Below are positions 15,417 to 23,116 of a DNA stretch of 64,000 nt, in pieces; position 1 is the stretch's first letter; the number at the start of each line of letters is the position of its first letter. This stretch comes from Tessaracoccus sp. MC1679 (GTDB lineage: Bacteria; Actinomycetota; Actinomycetes; Propionibacteriales; Propionibacteriaceae): the NCBI RefSeq assembly GCF_014164775.1, contig NZ_JACJGB010000009.1:107838-171837 (forward strand). The letters are read 5' to 3'. The translations under genes were made by a program, and so were the position numbers. Below the pieces are notes generated by a model, which was given only the letters and a program-made list of their open reading frames with translations, did no database searches and had not been told where the DNA came from.

Positions 15417-16850
15417 TCAGGCTTGGGTGAGCGTGTCGACGACGGCGGCAAGGGAGTCGGCGGCGCCGACGTTGCCGGCGAAGACCACGTAGGGGATTCC
15501 CGCGGCGGGGCCGTCCTGGCCGGACCACAGGGAGACGATGCCGGGAAGCATCGGGCCGACGACATTGGCATGGCGGAAGCCGAGGCCCTTCGTCGCGACG
15601 TCGGAGGAGGTGATGCCGCCCTTGGCGACGACGAAACGCGGCGGGTTGGCGGCCAGCACGCGCTGGACCACCTCGACGACCGCGGCCGAGACCTGGCGGG
15701 AGATGTTGAGTGACTCGTGGCCGTCGGCCCCGGTGACGAGCGTGCGGGAGGTGCGGACGACGACGTTGCCGTGGTTCAGGGCCCCGGCGGCCTGGTGGGC
15801 GATGTCGGCGACGTGACGGTCGCGGGCGGTGGGATCGGTGACCTGGGCCACCTCGATCTCCAGCTCGAACGGGTGGTTGTGCTCGCGGAGGTGGTTGAGC
15901 TGGCGGGTGGTGAGGTCCACGTGGCTGCCGACGACGATGAGCCCGCCCGTGGCGAGTTCGCGGTCTCCGCGGGAGGCGCGGATCTCGTCGAGGGTCACCG
16001 GGGGGTGGACGGCCTGGCCGATGCGGGCGCGGGTGAATGGCGGGCCGACGCGGTAGATGAAGCGCGACCCGGCGGTCTCGGCCTCGATCAGCGCGAGGGA
16101 GAGCTGGCGGAGGTCCTCCTCCTCGACGATGTCGACGACGATCACGCGGGCGTCCGAGGCGGAGCGCAGCAGCGCGACGGTGTGGGCGCGGTCGGTGCGG
16201 AGCGTGGTGAGATCGATCAGGATGACGTCCGCGGCGCGGGTGGCGCCGTCGGTCTTCTCCTCCACCCACTCCGCGAGGCTGGACGACCGGTAGCCGAACG
16301 TGGCGTCGCGGGCGAACTCGGTCTCCCCCACCGGTGTGAAGCCGGCGTCGCGGGAGCCGGCGTAGTGGATGCCGTCGACGGTGATGCGGCCAGCGTCGCC
16401 GAACGCGGGGACCACGACGATGCCGTCGACGCCGTGGCCGGTGGCGGTCCGGATCTCCTCGGCGATGGTCAGGGGCTCCAGAGGGAAGTGGCCGCGCAGC
16501 GTCGAGTCGGAGCGGGAGACGAACGCGACGGGGATGTCGCGGGCGGCCTCGAGCGCCGCAGCGACGACCTCGCGGTTGACCCGCTCGGCGTCGGCGGGGG
16601 CCAGCGAGCGCGAGTTGGTCATCACGTAGACGGCGGGCTTGCCGGTGCCGAACGCCCAGCGGAAGTCGTCGACCTCCCAGGCGGTGAGGACGGGGAGGTC
16701 GGCCACCGACTGCGTGCCGGTGGGGTCGTCGTCGAGGACGACGTAGACGGTGTGGTCGCCCGCGCGGTGGCGCGCCTCGACGACGTCATCCGCGGTCACG
16801 GACACCACGGACGGATGGTTGGTCAACAGATCGGACAGTTCCACTGTCAT
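15417..16850 (-). CDS. otnK: Four-carbon acid-sugar kinase (DUF1537, 3-oxo-tetronate kinase type)
   Basis: 477 residues. The N-terminal DUF1537 domain has VLDDDPTGTQSVADLPVL (about 33-50), and the C-terminal nucleotide-binding domain has VVAKGGITSSDVATKGL (about 405-421), both family signatures. Family members phosphorylate 3-oxo-tetronates produced by LtnD-type dehydrogenases. It is the first gene of a three-gene operon and is preceded by a palindromic candidate operator. The decarboxylase that normally completes the pathway is not in this window. Confidence 0.88.
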   Translation of the reverse strand: MTVELSDLLTNHPSVVSVTADDVVEARHRAGDHTVYVVLDDDPTGTQSVADLPVLTAWEVDDFRWAFGTGKPAVYVMTNSRSLAPADAERVNREVVAAALEAARDIPVAFVSRSDSTLRGHFPLEPLTIAEEIRTATGHGVDGIVVVPAFGDAGRITVDGIHYAGSRDAGFTPVGETEFARDATFGYRSSSLAEWVEEKTDGATRAADVILIDLTTLRTDRAHTVALLRSASDARVIVVDIVEEEDLRQLSLALIEAETAGSRFIYRVGPPFTRARIGQAVHPPVTLDEIRASRGDRELATGGLIVVGSHVDLTTRQLNHLREHNHPFELEIEVAQVTDPTARDRHVADIAHQAAGALNHGNVVVRTSRTLVTGADGHESLNISRQVSAAVVEVVQRVLAANPPRFVVAKGGITSSDVATKGLGFRHANVVGPMLPGIVSLWSGQDGPAAGIPYVVFAGNVGAADSLAAVVDTLTQA

Positions 16851-16867
16851 GTCACTCCTTTGTGCTC

Positions 16868-16882
16868 AGACCTCAGAGGTCT
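16868..16882. promoter_or_regulatory. Candidate FadR-type operator
   Basis: AGACCT-CAG-AGGTCT, a perfect 6-bp inverted repeat 18 bases upstream of the kinase start. It lies between the acid-sugar operon and the FadR-family regulator gene, the expected place for that regulator's site. Confidence 0.5.
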
Positions 16883-17002
16883 TAGGAAAGAATGACACAA
16901 GGATTGTCCGGGTGCAAGACCCTGCCCACCGCAAATGAGGCTTCAACACCGGCCGAGCCGCTCCGCGGCCGACGCCGGGCTCAACCGCGGGGGGGTCGGG
17001 AC

Positions 17003-17692
17003 CTACAGCGCCGCGATGTCGTCGTGGGTCTGCTTCATGTGGGCGCGCATCGCGTCCTTCGCAGCCGACGCGTCGCCGCCGGAGATGGCCTCCAGGATTC
17101 GACGGTGGTGCTCCTGCGCCCGCGCCCTCACGTCCTCGCGCGCCGCCGTCGTCTGCCGCGACGCCGACAGAGCCTCTGCCAACGGCTGCATGATCGCAGC
17201 CAGGAACGGGTTGCCCGAGGCCTTCAGGACCAGGCCGTGGAACGCGAGGTCCAGCCTGACCACCTCGTCGACGTCTGCTCGGGCCGCGGCCTCGTCATAC
17301 CCGTCGAGCACCGCCCGCATCGCAGTGAGGTCGACGTCGTTCCGGTTCTCAGCGGCGAGCCCCGCCGCGCCCACCTCGAGCATCCGTCGCACCTGGATGA
17401 GCTGCAGCCCCAGATCCCTCGACGGCGTGGTGCGGGCCAGCACTCCGATCAGCGTGGGCAGGTCACGCCACTCCTCCCGGGGAGCGACGAAGGTGCCGCG
17501 ACCGTGCACCACGCGCAGCACGCCCCGGTCGCTCAGCGACCGGACCGCCTCGCGCATGGTGGGGCGGCTCACCTCGAGCAGTGCCGCGAGGTCCGCCTCC
17601 GGAGGAAGTGCGCTGCCGGCCGGAAACCCGCCGTCGACGACGCGGTCGAGGATTCCCTGGATGGCCTCGTCCACCAGTCCCCGCCGACTCAT
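17003..17692 (-). CDS. FadR-type GntR-family regulator
   Basis: About 229 residues: N-terminal winged helix with LPPEADLAALLEVSRPTMREAV (in overlapping parts, residues 29-50) and LRVVHGRGTFV wing, then an all-helical FCD ligand domain with the metal-binding pattern (RRMLEVGAAGLAA, DLAFHG, AHMKQTHDDI). A GTG at 17707 is an alternative start. It is transcribed in the same direction as the acid-sugar operon and lies directly upstream, so it most likely represses the operon until a sugar acid is present. Confidence 0.9.
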   Translation of the reverse strand: MSRRGLVDEAIQGILDRVVDGGFPAGSALPPEADLAALLEVSRPTMREAVRSLSDRGVLRVVHGRGTFVAPREEWRDLPTLIGVLARTTPSRDLGLQLIQVRRMLEVGAAGLAAENRNDVDLTAMRAVLDGYDEAAARADVDEVVRLDLAFHGLVLKASGNPFLAAIMQPLAEALSASRQTTAAREDVRARAQEHHRRILEAISGGDASAAKDAMRAHMKQTHDDIAAL

Positions 17693-17743
17693 GCCTCCCC
17701 CGTCCACTCAACGTCTCTCGGCTGGTCAGCCTACGCCACACGC

Positions 17744-18985
17744 TCAGGGCCCCAGCGCTCCCAGGGGGACCACATGTACACCGTCTTCCCGGGTGTAGGC
17801 CAGCGAACCGGTTGTCATGACCACCAGAGCGCGTGGAGGCCGCTCCACTCGTGCCGCTAGCGCATGCAATGAGCCCGCGGCCCGCTCCACCTGAGCATCT
17901 CCCATCTTCACCTCAACTGCGAGCCACTCGCCGTCTCGATCCTCGACGACGTAGTCCACCTCCAGCCGACCCTCACCCTCCCGGTAGTGAAACACCGACG
18001 CGCCGGCTGCTTCGGAGTACACCCGCAGGTCGTGGGCCACGAGACTCTCGAAGAGGAATCCGGTGGTGGAGAGGTCCGCGAGCATGCCGTCGGTGGACAA
18101 CCGCAGCAGGCCTGCCGAGAGCGACGGGTCTGCCAGGAGCCGCTTCGGGGTGTTGACGAGGCGTTTCGATGATCTCACCGCAGGATCCCAAGCGGGCACC
18201 TCGTCGACGATGAGCATCCGAGTCAGAGCGTCGTAGTACAGCTGCGACGCCGGACGAGATGGGGCCTCTCGATCCTCCATCCGTTTGAGGATGGCACTCA
18301 GAGTCGCTGGGTGGGCCGTCATCTGCGCGTAGGCGTGAAGGAAACGACGCACCAGCCGGGGGTTCCGTGGCCCCCCGGACACCTCGTCGATGTCATGCTC
18401 GACGATGATGTCCAGGTAGCCGTCGAGGAAGGTGCGCGCCCGGCGTTCGTCGGCGCCCACTAGGAACGGCCACCCGCCCACCGCAATGTGATGGAGGTAG
18501 TCCCGCACCCCGAGTGTGCTGTTGGCAGGGGTCACCGGATCGCCGCGCAGTAGGCCGGCCAGGGAGACGGCCGGGTTCGACGCCTGCTTCTCCGTCAGCG
18601 TCATGGTGCGCATCCGCATCACACCGAACCGTCCCGCTCCCGTGTGGCGCTGCAGGTTGTTGTTCGGGGTGGCGGAGCCAGTGAGGATGAACTGGCCCGG
18701 AATCCCACGGGCATCGACCTCACGCCGCACGGCGTCCCAGATCCGCGGTGCGCGTTGCCATTCGTCCAGCAGCTTCGGGGTGGCGCCATCGAGCAACAGT
18801 CGCGGGTCGAGGGCCGCGCGGCGCTCTGCCTCCGGATCGGTATCCAGGAGCACCTCACTGGCAGCACGCTGACGTGCTGATGCGGTCTTCCCGCAGCCCT
18901 TCACTCCCTCGATGAGCACGGCTCCCATCGCGTCGAGTTGTGCGGCCAACTCACCGTCAGCGAGGCGAGGAAGATATCTGCTCAC
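17744..18985 (-). CDS. AAA-family ATPase with C-terminal DUF4143 (nuclease-like) domain
   Basis: 413 residues, GTG start. Walker A is GVKGCGKTAS near residue 27, Walker B-like LLDEWQ near 73, sensor LTGSATPNN near 100. The C-terminal DUF4143 domain has FLFESLVAHDLRVY and DYVVEDRDGEWLAVEVKMG, an E-x-K strand like PD-(D/E)XK nucleases. These ATPases are common, mobile, and of unknown cellular role. A pair of 22-bp direct repeats sits immediately upstream in an AT-rich island that contrasts with the rest of the window, which hints at transfer and at autoregulation. Confidence 0.9.
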   Translation of the reverse strand: MSRYLPRLADGELAAQLDAMGAVLIEGVKGCGKTASARQRAASEVLLDTDPEAERRAALDPRLLLDGATPKLLDEWQRAPRIWDAVRREVDARGIPGQFILTGSATPNNNLQRHTGAGRFGVMRMRTMTLTEKQASNPAVSLAGLLRGDPVTPANSTLGVRDYLHHIAVGGWPFLVGADERRARTFLDGYLDIIVEHDIDEVSGGPRNPRLVRRFLHAYAQMTAHPATLSAILKRMEDREAPSRPASQLYYDALTRMLIVDEVPAWDPAVRSSKRLVNTPKRLLADPSLSAGLLRLSTDGMLADLSTTGFLFESLVAHDLRVYSEAAGASVFHYREGEGRLEVDYVVEDRDGEWLAVEVKMGDAQVERAAGSLHALAARVERPPRALVVMTTGSLAYTREDGVHVVPLGALGP

Positions 18986-18987
18986 GC

Positions 18988-19055
18988 TTTCAGTTTACAT
19001 TCGTCACACCTAAAAGTTTAAAAAAATCACAGATTTCAGTTCACATTCTTCACAC
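18988..19055. repeat. Tandem 22-bp direct repeats upstream of the DUF4143 ATPase
   Basis: Copies at 18988-19009 and 19034-19055 match at 20 of 22 positions (shared core TTTCAGTT then ACATTC), with a 46-bp period and an A/T-rich spacer. The first copy ends 2 bases from the GTG start, overlapping the ribosome-binding region. Likely operator or promoter boxes for autoregulation. Confidence 0.7.
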
Positions 19056-19250
19056 TCAGTGATCCTGGCTGTGCCCCTTCAGGACCATCCGCATGATCCT
19101 CGCGTTGAACACCACGAACCGCGTCAGCTGGAGCGGCAGACTCATCCGTTTACGCAACGTCGACGCCGTGGGCAGCGGCGCCTTGGACAGGTCCGCGACC
19201 GTGGAGCCCGCCGGGGCCCGCAACTGCTGCTCGTGCACTCGCTCACTCAT
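19056..19250 (-). CDS. Small protein paired with the SQR-like flavoprotein (64 aa)
   Basis: 64 residues starting ATG 19250, five bases after the stop of the flavoprotein gene. The N terminus is polar and the second half is basic-amphipathic (LPLQLTRFVVFNARIMRMVLKG), which could bind membrane or protein partner. I do not recognise a family. The tight spacing implies a role with the oxidoreductase. Confidence 0.65.
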   Translation of the reverse strand: MSERVHEQQLRAPAGSTVADLSKAPLPTASTLRKRMSLPLQLTRFVVFNARIMRMVLKGHSQDH

Positions 19251-19255
19251 CGCAC

Positions 19256-20713
19256 TCACTCCGGAATCAGCTGCCACCCGGGCAGCGCCTTGGCCTTGTA
19301 GAGGAACAGGAAGTGGAGCATCAGCTTCACCCAGTGCCCGGCCAGCCCCACCTCGCCGCGCGTGTCGGCGAGGTCGCGGCCCGTCGGATAGCGCTGGTAG
19401 TCCGGCACCACGGGCATCATCGTCATGGCCGCAGCCGAACCGGTGCGCAGCCCCTCGCCCACCGACGCCACGCACGCCGCGCCCATCGCGGCCATCGACG
19501 CCTCGTGGTTGACCGCCGTCGGACCCTTCCGGATCCGGTCCGCGATGGACATGGCCGCCACCTTCCCCATCACCCCCGACGGCATCCCCGTCCGGGGCGG
19601 GGACGGCGCGATGACCGTCCCGTTGGCGCTCTTGCGAGGCCGCGAGATCTGGTGCGGCGGTGCGAACGCGATCCCCACCGCCCAGATGTTGTCGTAGCCC
19701 ACCGCCTGGTAGGTCTTGGGCCAGTCCTCTGCCCGCCACTCCTCGTACGGCTTGGGCGTGTAGTCGGCGTCCACCTTCATGAACCCCGACGGCGCGAAGA
19801 GCCGGTCGGTGATGTCGGCCCCGTCGCGGTCGAACGCCTTCAACGGAACCCCGCCGAAGGGGGGCAGGAGCATCCCGAAGTCGAAGTCCAGGGTGTGCTC
19901 CAGCCCGTCGAGGGTCTCATAGTGCACCACTCCCGGCTCCACCCGAGTGACGTGCGCGCCGAGGATGGCCTCCACCCCGCGTTCCCGGAACAGCGACCCC
20001 GCCCACAGCTCGGAGGTGGTCTGGAAGCCGCGCTCCTCGAACACCATGCCGTCGACGCCGAAGTCACCCAGCTCCGCTTCGTTGGTGAGGTACACCAGGC
20101 GGGCACGGTCGCGGACGCCGGCCTCGCGCAGCTCGTGGTCCACATTGAAGACGTACTCGAACGCCGCCCCCTCGCAGGTGCAGGTGCCGTGCCCCATGCC
20201 CACCACCAGCGTGAGGCTCTCGCCGGACTTCAGCCGTTCGATGGTTGCCCGCAGCGCCGCGGCCGCCTCGACGGCGTGGTCCGCCGTGCAGACGCTGACG
20301 GTGTGGCCGCCGTGCGGGCCGAGGCCCGGGGTGGCCTGGAACTTCAGCTGCGGGCCGGTGGCGTTGACCAGGTAGTCGTAGCGGATCCGCTCGGTCTGGC
20401 CGGCCGCGTCCGGTGAGGTGCGTTCCACGTCGACGGCGGCTCGCTCGGAGAGCTCGTCGCCCCGAGGCCAGAGCGCCGTGGCTTTCGCCTGGACGAACCG
20501 GATGCCCTTCTTCTGGTAGATGGGCGCAAGCGGGAACACCACCTGTTTCTTGGTCATCTTCCCGACCCCCACCCAGATGTTGCTGGGGATCCAGTTCCAC
20601 TGCGAGTTCGGGGACACCACCGTGACGGTGTTGCCGGCCGGCAGTAGCCGGGACAGATGCAGCGCTGCAGTGTGCCCCGACACACCAGCCCCGAGAACGA
20701 CAACGTCAGCCAT
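19256..20713 (-). CDS. Sulfide:quinone oxidoreductase-like FAD/NAD(P) oxidoreductase
   Basis: 485 residues from ATG 20713 with an AAGGAG upstream. The N-terminal dinucleotide fold is VVVLGAGVSGHTAALHLSRL (residues 4-23), NATGPQLKF marks the second FAD motif, and the C-terminal region IWAVGIAFAPP is the third. The pattern is that of type II NADH dehydrogenase/SQR flavoproteins, with a CTCEGAAFE segment containing two cysteines near residue 175 and a further MGAACVASVG cysteine. Whether the redox-active cysteines match SQR cannot be settled by eye. Probably a peripheral membrane quinone reductase. Confidence 0.8.
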   Translation of the reverse strand: MADVVVLGAGVSGHTAALHLSRLLPAGNTVTVVSPNSQWNWIPSNIWVGVGKMTKKQVVFPLAPIYQKKGIRFVQAKATALWPRGDELSERAAVDVERTSPDAAGQTERIRYDYLVNATGPQLKFQATPGLGPHGGHTVSVCTADHAVEAAAALRATIERLKSGESLTLVVGMGHGTCTCEGAAFEYVFNVDHELREAGVRDRARLVYLTNEAELGDFGVDGMVFEERGFQTTSELWAGSLFRERGVEAILGAHVTRVEPGVVHYETLDGLEHTLDFDFGMLLPPFGGVPLKAFDRDGADITDRLFAPSGFMKVDADYTPKPYEEWRAEDWPKTYQAVGYDNIWAVGIAFAPPHQISRPRKSANGTVIAPSPPRTGMPSGVMGKVAAMSIADRIRKGPTAVNHEASMAAMGAACVASVGEGLRTGSAAAMTMMPVVPDYQRYPTGRDLADTRGEVGLAGHWVKLMLHFLFLYKAKALPGWQLIPE

Positions 20714-20915
20714 CTCAACTCCTTCGTTGTGACTGCATCTTCCACAGTAGCCCTGTCGGTCGGGCGGCGCGGGGTCAACCCGGCAGACCGGGCGCGGGGC
20801 AGGGCCGGCAGGCCTATCCTCGGATGCAGGGGGCCTCCGCTTCCAGCGGTGCCGACGAAGCCGTCGGCTGGTCAGCCTGCCTGACCGTCTCCCCCACTCA
20901 CCGAAGGAGTTAGCC

Positions 20916-21182
20916 ATGCCGCACACCACCGCCACCGTCGGATCCTCGGTCGGGCTGCGGGCCCGTCCGGCCGCAATCATCGCCGACGCGGTCAGCGAGC
21001 TCGGGATCCCCATGACGCTGAGGTTCGACGGCCCGCAGACCGAGGCCTTCGACGCGTCGTCGTCGATGGAGATCGTGAAGTTGGGAGCCGACAAGGGCGC
21101 CTGGGTCGTCGTCGAGTCTGATGACGAGGACGCCAACGCCGCGATCGCCTCGCTGATCGAGAGTGACCTCGACGAGGAGTGA
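20916..21182 (+). CDS. HPr-family phosphocarrier-like protein lacking the active-site histidine
   Basis: 88 residues, the normal HPr length, with the HPr fold: GLRARPAA at 13-20, DASSSMEIVKLGADKG around 46-61, and a C-terminal helix ANAAIASLIESDLDEE. In canonical HPr residue 15 is the histidine phosphorylated by enzyme I (GLHARPA). Here it is Arg15, coded by CGG, so PEP-dependent phosphotransfer is not possible at this site. The regulatory serine region is retained. It could be a regulatory paralog. Start follows GAAGGAG. No other PTS gene is near. Confidence 0.88.
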   Translation: MPHTTATVGSSVGLRARPAAIIADAVSELGIPMTLRFDGPQTEAFDASSSMEIVKLGADKGAWVVVESDDEDANAAIASLIESDLDEE

Positions 21183-21261
21183 CGTTTTCAGCTCGCGTTT
21201 CATAGGCTTCGAGGCCGCTACGCGGCACCTCAGCCAGCGGTAACGCGAGGAGCGAAGCGAC

Positions 21262-21386
21262 GAGCCCACCCCCGCTGGCTGAGGAGTGAGGAGCGAAGCG
21301 ACGAGCCTCGAAGCCTCAGAAAAGTGACGTTGTCAGCTCGCGTTTCATGGGCTTCGAGGCCGCTACGCGGCACCTCAGCCAGCGGG
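21262..21386. repeat. Left copy of about 125-bp direct repeat flanking the TetR/ABC operon
   Basis: Contains GAGCGAAGCGACGAGCCTCG, then AGAAAAGTGACGTTGTCAGC, then CTTCGAGGCCGCTACGCGGC. A nearly identical copy in the same orientation lies at 24752-24877; I count only about three mismatches over the last ~98 bases. A partial third copy precedes it at 21190-21240. Confidence 0.85.
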
Positions 21387-21453
21387 GGACAGCCCCTGCG
21401 CGGCACCTCAGCCAGCGGGGGACAGCCCCTGCGCGGCACCTCAGCCAGCGGGC
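21371..21453. repeat. 33-bp tandem units after the direct repeat
   Basis: Units beginning CACCTCAGCCAGCGGGGGAC start at 21371, 21404 and 21437, giving a 33-bp period. Similar 32-33-bp units start at 24862, 24894 and 24927. The units contain GC-rich self-complementary parts. They separate HPr from the tetR promoter. Confidence 0.75.
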
Positions 21454-21468
21454 TCACCGACGTCGCAC

Positions 21469-21497
21469 TTGACACCGACTGAACACCCGTTCAGAAT
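21469..21497 (+). promoter_or_regulatory. tetR promoter, leaderless
   Basis: TTGACA at 21469-21474, a 17-base spacer, and CAGAAT at 21492-21497, which ends 7 bases before the ATG at 21505. The transcript would start at or next to the start codon; no Shine-Dalgarno is present. Confidence 0.7.
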
Positions 21498-21514
21498 ACT
21501 GAACATGGGTTCAG
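21479..21514. promoter_or_regulatory. Two tandem TetR operators
   Basis: CTGAAC-ACCC-GTTCAG at 21479-21494 and CTGAAC-ATGG-GTTCAG at 21499-21514: identical arms, 4-base centres, 20 bp centre to centre (two helical turns). The first covers the -10 region, the second contains the start codon. Autorepression by the adjacent TetR is the natural reading. Confidence 0.8.
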
Positions 21515-22182
21515 CCGACGACCTTCAGGCACACGCCCGCATCCGCGACGCCGCGCTCCAACTCTTCGGCACCCACGGCGTCAAGGCCACCACCGTCCGC
21601 CAGATCGCCGAGGCCGCCGGCGTCTCCCCCGCCCTTGTCATCCACCACTTCGGCAGCAAGGATGGGCTCCGCCGCGCCTGCGACGAGTGGATGATGGCGC
21701 GCCTCACCGAGACCAAGACCTCCGCGGTCTCCGGGGCCAATCCCACCGAGGCGGTCTTCCGCGCGCAGAACGAGTTCCGCCCGTTCTTCGGCTACATCGC
21801 CGCATCCATCGGCGAGGGCGGCGACGGCGCCGACCGGCTCTTCGAGGCCATGTGCGCGCTCACCCGCGAGATGTTCGCCGTCGGTGTCCCCGCCGGAATC
21901 CTGCGCGAGCCCGAGGACCTCGACGCCACCGTCGCGCTCCTGGTGACCTTCAGCCTGGCCGCGACAGTGCTGGAGGCGCAGGTGTCGCGGCATCTGGGCG
22001 GCACCCACCTCCTGGACCCCGTCGTCCTCCCCCGCTACTCGCTCGCCTCCACCGAGTTCTTCACCTACGGCCTCTTCGCCGACGACACCATGCTCCGCCA
22101 GATCCGTTCGGCCTTCGCGGCCGACGCGGGCAGGGTCCCGGCCGACGGCGTCACCGACCCCGACCCACCGTCGGCCGGCTGA
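21505..22182 (+). CDS. TetR-family repressor of the adjacent ABC exporter
   Basis: 225 residues from ATG 21505. The N-terminal helix-turn-helix is RIRDAALQLFGTHGVKATTV followed by RQIAEAAGVSPALVIHHFGS (residues 11-52). The C-terminal ligand pocket is helical and variable. The start is set by promoter position and operator placement, because a longer reading from 21469 would begin inside the -35 box. It is followed after 40 bases by the ABC ATPase gene, so regulator and exporter probably form one operon induced by a toxic compound. Confidence 0.93.
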   Translation: MGSADDLQAHARIRDAALQLFGTHGVKATTVRQIAEAAGVSPALVIHHFGSKDGLRRACDEWMMARLTETKTSAVSGANPTEAVFRAQNEFRPFFGYIAASIGEGGDGADRLFEAMCALTREMFAVGVPAGILREPEDLDATVALLVTFSLAATVLEAQVSRHLGGTHLLDPVVLPRYSLASTEFFTYGLFADDTMLRQIRSAFAADAGRVPADGVTDPDPPSAG

Positions 22183-22222
22183 TCACCGCCCCCCCCCATT
22201 CCTCCCACTGCAAGGCAACCCC

Positions 22223-23116
22223 ATGACCAACGCCCTCGAGATCCGCGATCTCACCAAAACATTCGGCCGCACCGTGGCCCTCAACAAGCTGAACCTCGAC
22301 GTCCAGCAGGGCGAGGTGCACGGCTTCCTCGGCCCCAACGGGGCCGGCAAAACCACCACGTTGCGCATCCTGCTCGGCCTGCTGCGGCCGGATTCCGGCA
22401 CCGCGACCGTCCTCGGCGGACACCCCGTCCGCGACGCCGTCGAGCTCCACAAGCGCATCGCCTACGTGCCCGGCGACGTCGAGCTCTGGCCCCAACTCAC
22501 CGGCGGCGAAGCCATCGACGTGCTGACCCGGCTCCGCGGCGACTCCGACCCGGCCCGTATCGCCGAACTCTGCGAACGCTTCGACCTCGACCGCACCAAG
22601 AAGGGCCGCACCTACTCCAAGGGCAACCGGCAGAAGGTGGCCCTGGTGGCGGCGCTGGCCAGCGGGGCCGACCTGTTCATCCTCGACGAGCCCACCTCCG
22701 GCCTCGATCCGCTCATGGAAGCCATCTTCCAGGACGAGGTCCGGGGCCTCATCGCCCGCGGCGCCACCGTCCTCCTCTCCAGCCACATCCTCGGCCAGGT
22801 GGAGGCGCTCGCCCACCGCGTGTCGATCATCCGCGAAGGCAGCATCGTCGAGACCGGCACCCTCGACGCCATGCGCCATCTGCGCCGCACCACCATCCAG
22901 GCGACCACGGCTCAGCCCGTCAACGGCCTCGCCCACATGACCGGCGTGCACCACGCCCAGGTCGACGGGGACCGCGTCAGCATGGAGGTCGACGGCGAGC
23001 ACCTGGGCACCGTCATGTCCCAGCTGACCGTCGCCGGCGTGCAGTCCATCGTCGCGCATCCCCCGACGCTCGAGCAGATGCTGCTGCGCCACTACGGGGA
23101 AGAGACCCCCCGATGA
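22223..23116 (+). CDS. ABC exporter ATPase (antibiotic-export type)
   Basis: 297 residues. Walker A is GPNGAGKTT (about residues 37-45), the signature is YSKGNRQKVAL in place of canonical LSGGQ, Walker B is LFILDEPTSGLD, and the H-loop is LLSSHIL. It overlaps the permease gene by 4 bases (ATGA). The set TetR, ATPase, single large permease matches exporters of polyketide-type antibiotics such as the tetronasin transporters. The signature deviation is shared with that subfamily as far as I recall. Confidence 0.9.
   Translation: MTNALEIRDLTKTFGRTVALNKLNLDVQQGEVHGFLGPNGAGKTTTLRILLGLLRPDSGTATVLGGHPVRDAVELHKRIAYVPGDVELWPQLTGGEAIDVLTRLRGDSDPARIAELCERFDLDRTKKGRTYSKGNRQKVALVAALASGADLFILDEPTSGLDPLMEAIFQDEVRGLIARGATVLLSSHILGQVEALAHRVSIIREGSIVETGTLDAMRHLRRTTIQATTAQPVNGLAHMTGVHHAQVDGDRVSMEVDGEHLGTVMSQLTVAGVQSIVAHPPTLEQMLLRHYGEETPR

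Noticed and set aside
21371..21453. Possible CRISPR array (33-bp units)
   Set aside because: Units are contiguous tandem repeats without unique spacers, and no cas genes are present.
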